From Pisaster brevispinus (Eukaryota; Echinodermata; Asteroidea; Forcipulatida; Asteriidae), in assembly GCA_023634235.1 (NCBI GenBank), contig JAMKCF010000001.1:1726001-1790000 (forward strand): DNA of 64,000 bases, in the 5' to 3' direction. Shown here one piece after another: positions 32,361 through 45,100 of this stretch. Both the position numbers and the translations under genes were made by a program. Within the stretch, counting starts at the first letter, position 1. Each line of letters begins with the position of its first letter. Under the pieces are notes generated by a model. It saw only the letters and a program-made list of their open reading frames with translations. It made no database searches and had not been told where the DNA came from.

Positions 32361-34239
32361 AAACTATGATGCTGTGATGGATTGGATGTTAATGAAGTTC
32401 GATAGAGAACTGAAGTGAGTATGGTTTGATGATTATGACTTAACAAAACAAGACCTTTTAATGGAATGGTTGGAAAGGGTTATTGTGAAGCTCTACTCAG
32501 ATGATTTTGGTCTAACTGGGAATGACACTAAGACCTTGTGTTGGAATGGACAATTGTGAAGTTTGATACAGGACTGGGATGAGTAAGGTTATTTAGTGGG
32601 ATGAGTGTGACTAAACATGTCTTTGTGTATAAGGACCTTGTCATTGACTGGATGGAATGGGTCTTTGTGAGGCTGGATATTACTGGGGTGAGTAACATCT
32701 ACAGTGCAGTGGATGTGACTGCTTGCTACACTAATACCTTATAATGGACTGGATGGATTGGATGTTAGATAAGCTTGATAGGGAACTGCTGTAAGGGTCT
32801 TAATTAACTCACAATGTTGGGATGGTGAGTTTGGCTATTCAGTTGTACATTGCTCTCTTATTTACTTCTGTCTATCAGTGGTGCTAATCAGACAAAACAT
32901 TTCAATATTTATTCTTCCTGCAACTTTGGTTTAAAAGGAAGAGGGCTAATTCATCTACTCAGCACTGTAACGTCATTGAGGAAATTTTTCTGAATTTCAT
33001 AAAATTGCCTTTTAGTATATTTTGGAGCTTCTGGTAAATGGAGTTTATTGATTAAGAGTGGTCTACAAAAGGATTTGGTTGGCAAATATCTATTTGCAAG
33101 GTAAAACATTTATTAATGATTTTTATTAGTTTTTTATACATTTTTATAAGCACTTTTCATATGACCTTTTGCATGATCATTGCATATGTGAAGTTGCAAC
33201 TAGTGACCTCATGGCACTGAATTGACGAATTAATTGTTTGCATTTTCTTATCGTGTTTTTACTTGTTGCGATTGTGCGAATTGGGCCGATCAGCAGTACA
33301 ATCAGTCCCATCATGCATCACTACATCCTGAACAAATGTTTGTACAAGCTCATTAACTCTTTCAGTGCCCACAATATTTCAAAAGTTTAACCCTAAATTG
33401 CCAATCTTCAAGCATTTTTTTAATTTTCAAAATTCTGTAAAAAAAAGAGTTCGAAAGAAAAAAAAATACAGGTCATACATGAAACAATGGTACCATAAGA
33501 AAGAGCGAGAGCGCCCCCTTGTGATAACATGTTTACTCTACCTCGTATGTACGGGTTTGGCATTTTTAAGTATTAACATTACCTCCTACATGTACGAGGT
33601 TGGCGATTTTGAACTAACAAATATACCTCGTACATGAGTTTGGCACTGAAAGAGTTAATTATAGCCCACTCCAGTGGTCTTGGATGAAACTTCATCAGTG
33701 TGGTATGATGAGGTTAATGCAACTAATCAACAACTTGGGTGACACTGCACAACCTATACAGTTGAAGGAGTTTGCAGGGTTTGTCAACTCACTGTGAAAA
33801 AATGCCAGGAATTGGAGAGTTTAAGGCTTGAGTGGTTTGATGGCCTCAAATAAACCTTGAGTTTTAATGCAAAATCCTTGTTAGATGTTTCTGTTTATTA
33901 GTGAAAAAATGGAGTGTAGAAACAGATACATCTATGTGCATTGAAGTTGATTAATTTAAGGAGTCTTCATTACATATGGACTCTACTATGAACAATTTGT
34001 TTTACAGAGAACATGGAGACAGGTGGATTTTCCTTCCATTTTTAACGGAACCTGCAAAGATAAAACTTCAACTCTTCGAGTTGTGGAGCAAGGTGTATCT
34101 ACCAGTTATGTAAGTCAGATAACCATAGAAAGATTTAGACTCAAAACACATATTATAAATCATCAATTCAGTGCAAAAGTATATCTCGATTTTGCAAAAT
34201 GATGTATCTTGCAAGAAACTGCTCTGTGGCGCGTACTTG
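32361..34239. other. Intergenic DNA, no gene found
   Basis: Decayed minisatellite words continue to about 32850. Beyond that the sequence is AT-rich with no motif-bearing frame. TACCTCGTACATG-like words recur at 33540-33630 (CTCGTATGTACGGGTTTGGC, CGAGGTTGGCGA, CTCGTACATGAGTTTGGCAC), a small local repeat. Confidence 0.45.
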
Positions 34240-34510
34240 TTTTAATAATAATACTAATAATAATAATAGTGGCTTCTTATTGCGCTCCATATCCGTCACT
34301 CAGTGATGTGCAAGGTGCTTCAACATTACGTATTCTCCTGCGAGGGAAGGGGAGCTACGTTTCTGAAGTATGAGACCTATTCCTTTACATAGCACCATTT
34401 AATGGTTTACAAGGTGCTGTGGGCAATATGCAGTCAATCGAACCAGGAACACCGGGGCGAACCCCTTCTCTTTTCGAGAAGTACACTGGGATCTTTTACG
34501 TGCAATACAG
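34240..34510 (-). mobile_element. SINE/LINE tail fragment (CACCGGGGCGAACCCCTTCT body)
   Basis: A TAATAATAATAATAG microsatellite at the left edge is followed by GTGGCTTCTTATTGCGCTCC, AACACCGGGGCGAACCCCTT, CTCTTTTCGAGAAGT and GATCTTTTACGTGC. The last part pairs with the GCACGTAAAAGAACCCAG body of the family 1 SINE at 6190-6215, so this is a minus-strand copy with its microsatellite tail on the left. Confidence 0.6.
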
Positions 34511-34774
34511 AAAATGATTACTTGTTTTGTGTGTACATCCAGGCTCTTTAAGTAAGATACAACATTTTGACAGTATCAAACTCAAGCAGAAGGCAAGTGC
34601 TATTTTAGGACATACAATTTTCTGCACTGACATGTCGACATAGAAAATTCTAAAAACAGTATAAAGTTTTGATTCTCAAAATGAACAAACTTGGCTAAAT
34701 AATCTTAGTTGAGGTGTTCATGACCAATCATTAGAGAAGGCCTTTGAGATTGAGTGGACTGAGATCCCTTAGGG

Positions 34775-35110
34775 TGTCATGGCTGAGCTGTTTAGAGCAT
34801 CCAATTCAAGTTCTGGTGTTCAAGTCATCTGGGTGTGGGTTCGAATCCCAGTCATGACACTTGTGTCCTTGAGCAAGATGCTTTATAATTGCTTCTCTTA
34901 ATCCAGGGGTGTAAATGGCTACCTGCGATTGTAGAGGTTGATATTGTGTTTGAAAAGCCTTCAGAGCGCCACGGCAGCCTGGGGCTGTACTCCCCAGGGA
35001 ACTGATAAAGATTAAAAAGGAATGTTGTTGACCCAATGACCAGGGCACTAATGTAAAGCACATTGATATTTTTGTTTTTGTAAAATGCGCTATTTAAGAA
35101 CTGGTTGTTA
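34775..35110 (+). mobile_element. tRNA-Leu-derived SINE (family 1), plus strand
   Basis: The head 34776-34860 has TGTCATGGCTGAGCTGTTTA (A box, decayed), TTCAAGTTCTGGTG, B box GGTTCGAATCCC and TCATGACACT. The body CTTGTGTCCTTGAGCAAGAT is identical to the 6009 copy, and the tail ends AAATGCGCTATTTAAGAACT. Confidence 0.8.
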
Positions 35111-35524
35111 TGTTATTTCTTGAGATGTAGTTCAGACAGTCATTTTCTGCATATGCAAATTAAAGAAGACTGCATGAAAGTGCTGAGATAATTCTCCAAG
35201 GATGTTCCTGCATCTTTTAGCTTAGGTGTTCGTGACCAATAGAAATGGTATGCAATCCTTTTACCCTGTGCAAGATTGGGGAAAATTGGTTGTTGGAATT
35301 TTGTGACATTTTAAATCACAACGTCGGGAAGGTGACTCCTGCCAATAGGTGGCGCTCTAATGACACATTTCATCTCAATAATGATAACTATACTGTCGCT
35401 GACCAGTTCTGTAATTTAAACGTTTATATGTTCTAAATTGTTATTTTCATGAAGTTATACGTGTACATACATAAAACACGCCAACAGTATGTGACAGCAA
35501 TCAAGTTTTTTGTTCAGCACCATA

Positions 35525-35700
35525 GTGTTAGCCAGCGAAGTGTCATGGTATCTCTTGGACACCCTGTTTTAAATTTGGACACCCTGTATTTTCTGTCATT
35601 TACCTGCAAATGTATTGTAAGTGAAAAATTTGGACACCCAGTTTTAAAAGTACCAGCAAATTTGGACCCCTATTATCCTGGCTAAAACTTCGGTCAGCAA
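35525..35700. repeat. TTGGACACCCTGT dispersed repeat (copy 2)
   Basis: It is the partner of 30635-30795, with the same order of TGGACACCC blocks and CTGTCATTTAC. Left edge near GTGTTAGCCAGCG, right edge near CCTGGCTAAAACTTCGGTCA, so the edges TTAGCCAG/CTGGCTAA are inverted, which suggests a small transposon. Confidence 0.7.
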
Positions 35701-36629
35701 GTGCGCTGAATAGGCAAGTTGTATCATTTTTAGAAAATCAACATCACTGCATCCAATACATGTCATTTACAGTCCCTTGAAGATCAAATAGTACATAAAG
35801 TGCATACCACACAATTAGCATCAAATAGTAGAGCATATGGAGACAGACAAAGTCTTCAGATAAAGAAACAACTCTTGTAGGCTTTTCCATCTGAATTAAT
35901 TATGAACAATTAATTTATTTAACTAGTACAAACACGCCAAGAACAAAATCTTACGTAGTAGTATTGAATGTTAGTGTTGATTACTCAACATTATGTAATA
36001 ACAGGGCAATCAAAACCAAGCGAAATGCCCTACCAACAACAAAAAATCTGAATGTGAACAAATGCAAAGTATGTAAAAAGAAAACTGCGTATTTCATGCA
36101 TTTAGATTAGAGTTTTTCGCACTCTTTAAATTTACTAATTGCTTTTCCGACCCTTTTCCCAGTTATATACACCTAAAAGTGTTTTAGTTAGTGATAGTCG
36201 ATAAGATTACAGCGCTGGCACGTTAATCCGGATATCGCAGGTTAAGACTGTAGCTTTAAGTTGTAAGTTATTTATGATTTACCCATTCTGTTTCCCGTGT
36301 GGTTTATCACTGGTACTTATTATTATAATTATTTAACACTGCCTGAAAAATACATACTAGTTCAGTACACTATAAACGTAATTAAAGTGTACGATATAAG
36401 TGGTTAAAGTATATAAGGTCAAAATAACTAACTAACTAATAAAAAAAATAAAAAAATGTATTTGCCCCCGCTTGTAGTTTTGTACCCTAAAAGACAATAA
36501 CTATAGCTACGCCGTATAGTGACGACCGAAAGACCTTTACCACCCCAGTGACAAATTTGCCAGGTTCCCTTATTCCCAAATGTCAACTATAGTTCAAACT
36601 CTCCTTGCACCAAAAGGTGCGAGACTGCT

Positions 36630-36790
36630 TTCTCCTTCCGGCCACAGCTGGTCACACTGATTTGTATGAAAGAGAAACAAGATGGCAGCACCGCGACAAA
36701 GGTCTCCATGAGAGCTTATCATTGTGTTTTTACTCACTGATAGCAAGGTGTACTGATTACATAGGTTCAGTACAGACAGAAAGTACAGGT
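36630..36790. repeat. Dispersed repeat related to 24600-24760
   Basis: It contains CCGGCCACAGCTGGTCACAC, AAGATGGCAGCACCGCGACA and AAGGTCTCCATGAGAGCTTA. It is a moderate match to the copy in the gene A intron. Confidence 0.5.
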
Positions 36791-36819
36791 AGACCTAGAT
36801 AAATTGAGAAATCTCCTAC

Positions 36820-39800
36820 TTATTATTTATATGTAATTTATGACACCATTAACTCATAAAACACAATCAACAATCACGACAAACTATACAGCCCTATACG
36901 TCCTTCTGCACTGCATGTCTTGTACTTATATAGTCCAAAATCCATTGACTTTCCACTCATGGTTCTCACCGTTTTTAGATCAAACTGTTGATTCTTTAAA
37001 TCGAATGTTTGAATTAAAAAAGTTTGTTTGTACTATGATGTACATATTTGCTTATAGACAAATTATACAAAAAAGTAAAACATATTGCCTTGGATAGCTA
37101 TATTCAACCAAATTGATAGGCTATTATAAAAGGAAAATCACGCTTCAAAGTCCTGCCCAGAAATTCCGCCCATTTATGAAAGCGTTGGCCCAACGTTGCC
37201 TCAACGTTGCCTCAACATTAGCGTGATCGTCTAATGCCATGAGTACTATCTGACAAGCCTCTTGTATTTTCGGGATTACTGGCGTCGACTGTTCCATCTT
37301 AAAACACTTCAACATCAGCAATGATTCTGACCATCAAACTTTTCCTACAACTAAGAAATATGTTATTATTTTAAGACAATTCTAGTCTAGTTTGTGGAAA
37401 AAAAGTTTAGCCTACTGTTTATGAAAACTTAATGAACTTTTAAATCAAGTTGTCTTCGTACCTACAAAATTTAACAGTGGATTTTTTTGCAATATTTTAA
37501 GACCTTCCTTAACCGTTTAAATATCACTGAGCCACTGTCACCACACAAAGCAAAACCCTCAATATGCGGATGAGAGATCGCTCAGTGCCTTGGTTTAGCA
37601 ATATTAGTAATATATACAAATTAGCTGTCACACTCTTGAGAAATTCAAAGGTAAGCTGTTATTAACTTTATTTATTTATTTTAAGTTCACCCTTGGAATG
37701 GAAAGCCATTAGCTTGATTGATCTTCCTCTTAATAGTCCAACTTCGTTAATTCCACATTACTGAGATGAAATTTCCTTCATGCCCCCACAACGTAATTTA
37801 TTTCATGGTGATACTAACAAACATGTTGCCATACCAGAGAGCATCATAGCACAGGACCAACGTTGAGCCAGCGGAAGAGTTTCAGTTCACCCATATTTGA
37901 CTGTCAACATTGGCCCAAGGTACATTTGCTCATCGTCCTTATGTTGGGCCAAAATAAAAATTGACCCAACATTGGCATGACGCAAAAAATGGCTCAACCT
38001 TTGCCAATGTCTGGTCCATTTTGGTTAAAACATTGAACCGGTATTGGGCCAACACAATGGAACACTTGGACCAACATTGAGCCTAACATTCTGCGAACAG
38101 AACAGTTTCAATGGGCCAACGTTGGCAGGCAACATCGGCCCAACGTACTTTTGCTCATCGGAGTAACGCTGGGCCAATGTTAAAAATTAGCCTAACAGTG
38201 GCCCAACATAAACATTGGCTCAACATTGGCCAAAGTAGGGCCAACAAAATGTTTACAAGGGGCCAATGTTGTTTACCTGTACTGACCCAATGCATTGCTG
38301 CTCATCGGCGTTACGTTGGGCAAACGTTGAAGTTGGCCCAACATCGGCCTCGATACAAAATCCTACATGTTGGCTCAACGTTGCCCCAACGTTGGGCCAA
38401 CATACCGCTATTCAAAACCAATGACTTGGAGTTGAGGTTTCTTTAAAAGTGTTAAGTACGCTTTATAATTAATACAAGTATTTAGTGGCTGTTAATGTAT
38501 ACTTATTCTTATCATTTACATGTAATTTATGATACCAACAGCTAAATACATTCTACAATCACTACAAAATATACAGCCCTATACATCCTTCTGCACAGTA
38601 TGTCTTGAACTTATCTATAGCCCAGAATCCATGGACTTTGTAATCATGGTTTACACCATTTTAAATTCAAAATGTCGTTTTTTTAACTCACATGTTTGAA
38701 ATACAAATGTTTGTTTGTACTTTTATTGTACATATTTTCTTATAGACGAATTATACAAAAAAGTACAACATATTGCCATGAATAGCTATATTCAATCAAA
38801 TTGATAGGCTACTATAAACGAAAAATCACGCTTCAAAGTCCCGCCCAGAAATCCTGCCCATTTATGACAGCGTTGGCCCAACGTTGCCTCAGTGTTGGCT
38901 TAACATTAACGTGATTGTCTTATGCCATGAGTACTATCTGACAAGCTTCTTGTATTTTCGGGATTACTGGCGTCGACTGTTCCATTTTAAAACACTTCAA
39001 CATCAGCAATGATTCTGACCATCAAACTTTTCCTATAACTAAGAAGTATGTTATTATTGTAAAGAAAATTCTATTTTTTGCTCGGATAGTCTTAAACCAA
39101 ATTGGTTATAGCCCCTTTCGCATTTTGTCATTGCATGGTTCTTGTCATAAATGGTTGACATTATTTAAGAATCCAGAAGAAGACAGAAAGATTTTTCTCT
39201 GAAACCGTTATGCTAATTGGTATGTACAAGATGGTTGCCGACCATGAGCCAACATCAAATATCAACCAGTTTTGGAACATATCACCTTAATATCATTTGC
39301 AGGCGTAACGACGTAACACCAAGACTGAACTAAAGCCAACATGGTATACTGGCTGCAACTTATTAGCATAGTTTCAACGTTTTCATTTAATTTCCTTGTC
39401 GAATTACCGAAACAAACAAAAACAAACAAACGAACAACGCATACAACAGTGTATCAACGTTGTGTTGCCAATGTTGTCCCCAAATCAATCTCCATTAATG
39501 GTTCAATGTAAGTTTGTTGATCAATTGCTAACGTTGCCAATGCCAACGGATTGGACTACTGCCGTGGCCCAATGAATAAGCTTAATTGCTACCAATCATG
39601 GTCACAACACTGATCCCCAACGTTAAACCATTTGATGTTGCCGACCTAGAGCCCGCATTGGTCCTACATCGGCAACACAAGCGGATATTGTTTTTCCACT
39701 TGTAATCAACGTGGGCTCAAAATTGAGTGCCGACATAAAACTAATGTTATAATGCCGAACTAAAGCAAGAATTGGTTCTCTTTCTGAAACCAACACAATG

Positions 39801-40200
39801 CCGAAGTTGCTTTTTCACTAAAAACCAATGTTGGCTCCACATTGATCGCCAACGTAAAACCAATGTGGTTAAGCCAACAAAAAAGCTAACATTTATTTTT
39901 GGTTGGCAACCTACACAATAACGATAATTCTTATCCACTTAAAACTAACGTTAACTCCACATTGATCGTCAACTTAAAAGCAATGTGGTAATGTCGACCT
40001 AAAGCCAATATTGGTTCTACATCAGAAACGATGCCGATATTAGTTTCCTAAAACAACCAGCGTTAACCATTAATCGGAAATATAAAGCTAATGTGGTAAT
40101 TAATGTCGACCAACTCAAAAAGCTAACACCATACCAACGCCAACATTGCCGATCAAAAGCCAACGTCAGCCCAATTGCTTTAGACCAATGTGAAAATTTG
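36820..40200. repeat. Composite tandem block: two ~565-bp direct repeats and AACGTTGG-rich arrays
   Basis: Bases 36820-37385 and 38508-39073 are direct copies (shared: TACAGCCCTATACATCCTTC type words, CAGCGTTGGCCCAACGTTGC, GTATTTTCGGGATTACTGGC). After each copy comes DNA dense in GGCCCAACGTTGGC/ATTGG words: 37860-38405 is near-tandem, and 39470-40190 is more decayed, with variants such as CCAACATTGGCTC. The layout is one ~1.69-kb composite present about twice. The core GGCCCAACGTTGGGCC is palindromic. Confidence 0.8.
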
Positions 40201-40269
40201 CTAAAAAGGTCGTGTGCCTTCTGACCAGCACCCCGAACAGAAATGCTGACAAAATAGGGAGACCCAAAA

Positions 40270-40325
40270 CCAAAATTAGTTCAGTTGGTAGAGCGTCGCA
40301 GGTTCAATTCCCGTTCAATATTTTT
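40270..40325 (+). other. Truncated tRNA-like sequence
   Basis: TTAGTTCAGTTGGTAGAGCG is a good tRNA A-box region and GGTTCAATTCCC a good B box, but only 11 bases separate them, so the anticodon stem is gone. The T run and ACA repeats that follow make a SINE or retropseudogene likely. It is not a working tRNA. Confidence 0.5.
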
Positions 40326-40344
40326 TTGTTTTTCATGCCAAAAT

Positions 40345-40364
40345 TGAAAAAAAAAACCAAAAAG

Positions 40365-40396
<32 letters not shown>

Positions 40397-40425
40397 AACA
40401 ACAGCAACAACAATAATAAAGTAGA
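40345..40425. repeat. (AAC)n-rich microsatellite
   Basis: AACAACAACAACAACAACAA with interruptions runs from about 40362 to 40410, flanked by A-rich sequence. Confidence 0.9.
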
Positions 40426-40436
40426 CAAGCGTATTC

Positions 40437-40590
40437 TGTAGAATTTTAACTCTGATCCTGCTGTAGTTTGATCCATTTGTGGGTCATTTTGAGCACATAG
40501 TCTGGATCATACTGACCCACAAATGGATCAGGCCCAACAGGACCCTGAATCCGGGTCAATTTTGACCCAGGTGTATTTAGAGTGTAGGCT
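40437..40590. mobile_element. MITE of the CTCTAAAAACACCTGGGTC family (copy 1)
   Basis: The right end TTTGACCCAGGTGTATTTAG AGT matches the ends of 54627-54810. The centre is a strong palindrome: GATCCATTTGTGGGTC answers GACCCACAAATGGATC. The left end has decayed. Confidence 0.65.
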
Positions 40591-41319
40591 AAGACTCATA
40601 GTATTTGTTGACAGATAAAGCCGTCCGAGACTATCGAATTCCTTAATTCAGGATAGTTTTCCTTATTAATTTGTTGAATTTCATAACAACGGGGTAGCAA
40701 AAATGTTAACCTGTTTTAAATGATTTTTAACAATTGTATTTGTTATTATTATTATAATGATAAAAAAAAATTGGGGGAGGGGAGTCAGCATAAGTTTACT
40801 TAGTGGGCATTGTGATAAATTTTCAGCAGACTTAACTTTTTCATGAAAAGGTATGTGGCTTACAGACTTTACCTCCCTCAAAAATTGTTTAAGAATTCCA
40901 CTTAGTTAGTTTAACTATTTAAAGGTTAAAAATCACTATAATACTATACATAGGCTGCTAGGATTAAATAATGATTACATCTGATTTATAATAGTTGCTA
41001 TTGTGCCAACATTAATGTCTACATTAGCACTAGCACAGCAGCAGAAAACTGGTATTGGCTGATGTACTGACTGACCGAAATTGGCATGGCATGGACACTG
41101 CCTATGCCTGCCTGTCTTCTAATTTCTTATATCATGCGCTAATTAGGCTTAGTGTTTGTAAAAACCAACACGACCATCAAAATAGGATGAGGACTCCACG
41201 AAGTCCATATAATAAATTTGAGTTTTGAGATAGATGTACATTAGCTTAATAAGCGTCATATTGTTCAAATGCCTTATATTGGCTACGTCCCTGAGACAGG
41301 ATGGAAGTGTATATAAAAC

Positions 41320-41751
41320 CCTAACCATGCTAAATGCAACAATATGCACCAAATGGTAATAGTTGTTGTGATCTGTTGCATTTGGCAGTCAACTCAGATG
41401 TCATTTTTTGACTGAATTTGTTGCATTCAGCAGTGAAGTGACTTCATATAGGTTTGGGTGCTTCTATTGTATCTGAACAACTTATAATGGGTATTTCAAC
41501 ATATTTTTTATGGGAAAAGTATTGAGAAGTATGGTGTAATATTAGGTAAGAATCATAATTCAAATCATATTCAAAAGACTGTATAATAACAGTTAAACAT
41601 TACATTTGTGCATAATGTTGCATTTAGCAGGGCAAACACCATTGCTCAGTCCTAACACAAACAGCATGTCTGCACATTGCAACAATATCCCTTGTTGCAT
41701 TCTGTTGCATTTCGCAGGCTTTGTGGAGATACCTTAATGGGGGTTAGGGAT
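41320..41751. mobile_element. Non-autonomous element with CCCTAACC/GGGTTAGGG ends (copy 2)
   Basis: It is nearly collinear with 29876-30356, with small deletions (TACATGTAGG missing near 41450 and a shorter TTGCATT block near 41690). Ends are ACCCTAACCATGC and AATGGGGGTTAGGG. Confidence 0.75.
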
Positions 41752-41794
41752 TTTGTTATGAGACCGTCCGTAAACGCCTATCGCAGACATTATG

Positions 41795-41990
41795 TACGAT
41801 GCCAGATTAGTTATAACCAAAACGTATAGAGCGCCGGACGGCGCAAGATGGGGAACTCGGGCTATTGTCAAATTATGCCACAATAGATTTGTTCAAACAC
41901 TGATTAATTCAATTCGTTTGCTTTCTGAAATGGCGCCCATCTTGTGTCGTTGGCGCTCTATAATTGTTGGTTACAACCAACACTGGGTCA
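41795..41990. mobile_element. Palindromic MITE (TATAGAGCGCC ends)
   Basis: GTTATAACCAAAACGTATAG then AGCGCCGGACGGCGCAAGAT on the left answers ATCTTGTGTCGTTGGCGCTC and TATAATTGTTGGTTACAAC on the right. It begins only a few bases beyond the stop of gene B (stop at 41995-41997), so it forms the immediate 3' flank of that gene. Confidence 0.7.
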
Positions 41991-41994
41991 TTGT

Positions 41995-42125
41995 TTAATG
42001 TATCCTTACAGGTACCTTACAGATAAAAGGATATTTAGGGTGATCCACCGTGCTGGAACCACCTTGCTGGTAGTCATATTTATGGGAGTAGTGAACTAGA
42101 CTGCCCTCTGCCAATAGAGATATTC
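41995..42125 (-). CDS. Gene B exon 5: second CTLD half and stop
   Basis: The acceptor is TTCTGCAG|GAATAT, phase 1. It encodes ISLLAEGSLVHYSHKYDYQQ then GGSSTVDHPKYPFICKVPVRIH and a stop. GTAAGG directly follows ATCT of the FIC codon, so a splice there (phase 1, as in gene A) is possible and would add unseen exons. Confidence 0.75.
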
Positions 42126-45100
42126 CTGCAGAATCAAGTGAAGGAAGAGTGGTGGAAATAATTGTTAAGAAAATTAAATATATGCAGTCTTTGGCAACTC
42201 TATATAACACTGCGCAAACAAACGTTTTATTATTTGTTTTCTTTTTTGATAAATATTACTTCTTCTTTTTTTTCTTCTTTTTTTATTTGGGGGGGGGGTA
42301 AAATTGAAAGAAAAAACTTGATAAAACAACGGTGACCCCAAAATGACTACGTCGACATTATTCAAAATGGTGTAGTAAATGGTGTAGCCTTATAGACCCC
42401 CTTGCATTGGCCGCCATCGTTGATGAAACGTGCACGCGTGAAAGGCTATCATTGGCTGAGAGTCGCGCGCAGCGCGAACACGCCTGCACTTTTCTATCGT
42501 TTGTCATCAAAGACGGCGGCCACTTACGTCATGTGCAATCCATCTATTAAGAAGTTGAAGCTTCGTTAATAATATGCTGGTGTTCTTATTGGAGACACTT
42601 ACCAGAAGGCCCGTGTCCATGATCGCTCAATCTGAACATCTTTCCACGACCTGTAGTGATAAAAAACATTCCAAGGGAAGTTAATGCTGATTGGAACCGG
42701 CCGATTACCTTTTGTTCATAAATAGTTATAAAGATGTTTTATATCTGAGCATGACATGGAAGGAGTGCATGTCATGCAGTACTGCTCTTGGAGCTTACAC
42801 TAACCTTTATATATCAACACAGATGCATTGTTGGATCCAGCCAGAGCTGTGCATGCTATGGCCGTAGAACTAACTTGACTAGAACTCATCACCAATGTAG
42901 AGCGAACTACACACGTAGATACATTCACTGATTGGATCGTGTAGCCATCTCCCGAAGCCTCTAAATTCTCCCAACTATTGGTTTGTTTGTGATACAGACT
43001 CCACGTAATGATCGGTCCAGCTGGGTCGCTAGCCGTGCACTCGTACTCGAGATCGCTCTTCATAATCAGACTGCGCACTCGTAAATCCCAGTCTGGCAAC
43101 AGAAAGAACCAAATGAACAAAATATAACTCCAAATAGCATTCAATGAGATCAACATGTTTAAAAACATATTGCTTACGGTGGAAAAAACGATGAGGGAAA
43201 CAAACTGAAGTTAAACCAGACATACCATTCTCCCGCCCCCTCAAGTGATTCTGGACATGCTAACATTGATTTTAAAGGGCACACTTTGAAATGTTTGCAA
43301 AAACCTTAATTATCTGAAGATGTTGGTAAATAATGCTCTTTAAAAAGTCAGTGGGCTTTATTTAAGATGATTTACTTTAAGAAAATATATTGATTTTGAA
43401 CACCTACATGTCAGGGATTTCTGTTGCTTTGGAGCCAAAACCGATCATGTTTTACACTTTAGTTTATATTTAGGACTAACAGTATGATGACCGGTGTTCA
43501 CTGTTTGATAACGTCTGTGTTGGTGGCTGACCACTGTCAATGGTTGTCAACCAAAAGCCGAAGTCCATACATAGCGGTCAGCTAACAAACAAGCTCATAA
43601 CCACGCAGTGAAGACCAGATGTCATACTATTATTCCCATTAATAAATACCTTCAAAGAAAAAAGGTGATTGTGTGTTGCTGATATTTCCAGAGTCGTTGT
43701 AATCAAGGCTCTTGTATGCTTAGGTTGTTTATCGATGCATGTTATACAGAACGAAAGTATGAGCTTAGAAAACAAGCACAACTATGTTATATGGAAATAC
43801 TTTGCTTGCCAACCGGTACAAGGGTTGCCAAGATTCCGTGTCCTTGGCCAGGCTGACCCGGAAGCTGGTAATTCTAGGTAGGTTTCTGGGTAATTTTGAC
43901 TCGGATCACGGGGCATTTTGACCCAGATTTGTTTCAAACTCACTGAACCCGAATTGGGGTCAATTCTGAGCCGGACAGTTTTAGTGTTCATTGTCTAATA
44001 ATAATCTGTTATCTTTGTATGGCATAAACAAGCAGAGATTCTTTAAAAAGGCAGAGCAAGAGAATGAAATAGAACAATAAGCCTCAGCACCAAACGGCTC
44101 TTTTGGGGCCAGGGGCCACCTATTTGCTAGTGTACGGAACTTTTTAAAAACATGTTAATAGACACCCACGTGCACAACTCATCAAAGTTGTGGTTAATAT
44201 AATTTAATCTAACTTTTCAAATGCCTGCAAGTCTTGTGTTATATTGCATCAAAAGCCATAAAGTAAATTTTAAGTTTAAACTTCTTGATATTTGTTTCTA
44301 CTCACCGTGTGATCCACAAGAATAAATATTGTGTGTCTGTCGTTGGGTAAGAAGACCGGCAAAGACCGTCAGATGACTGTACGCAGCAGAGCCACTAATT
44401 CTATTAACATTGTTTTTCTGGTTCCGAGTATTGCTCATACTTAAGAAGAGCCGTGTGCTACCATCACGACTGCTCCCCTGTATCTTTTTAGATACATCAC
44501 TCTCAATAAATACACCATCAACGAAAAGCTGAAGAGCGTCCTCGGCCGTCTCAGTCTCGTTATCAAAAGACAAAGTCAGGTGAAACCATTTGTTTAGGGG
44601 TATTTTTGCTTTGTCGTATTGCTTGGTGTAGGCAACTATCGATGTTCGGATACTGTAGTCAAAAGTATTGTCATGAGACAAAAAAACAATACCCCTGGCC
44701 CGAATTGTTTGTCCTCCAGAGCAGATGAAGTATCTCTGTAATGAGATGTCTGATAACGTATCTATTTTGAGCCATATAGACCAAGTCATAGATTCACAGA
44801 GACTGGGGTCAGAGATACAAGTCCCATAAAAGTCACCAATTTTCAAGTATGAACCTCTTTTAGCATCCACAGCGCATGCGTGATCTACTACGTCAGGAGC
44901 AGGTACTATTTGAATCAGGCTGGTATTTCCAGCGAGTTGGAACCAGTCTCCACTAACTGCCACGGAGTCACATAACGCGACGTAGCCCTCCGTAGGACCC
45001 AGGATTCGGTGTAGAATCGGAACGAGTCCTGAAAAAAAAGAGAAATGACATTTATGGATGTAGACCCCTTGCACAACGCGCAGCGTACTCACATATGCCT

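Noticed and set aside
40270..40325. tRNA gene
   Set aside because: A and B boxes are present but the anticodon arm is missing.
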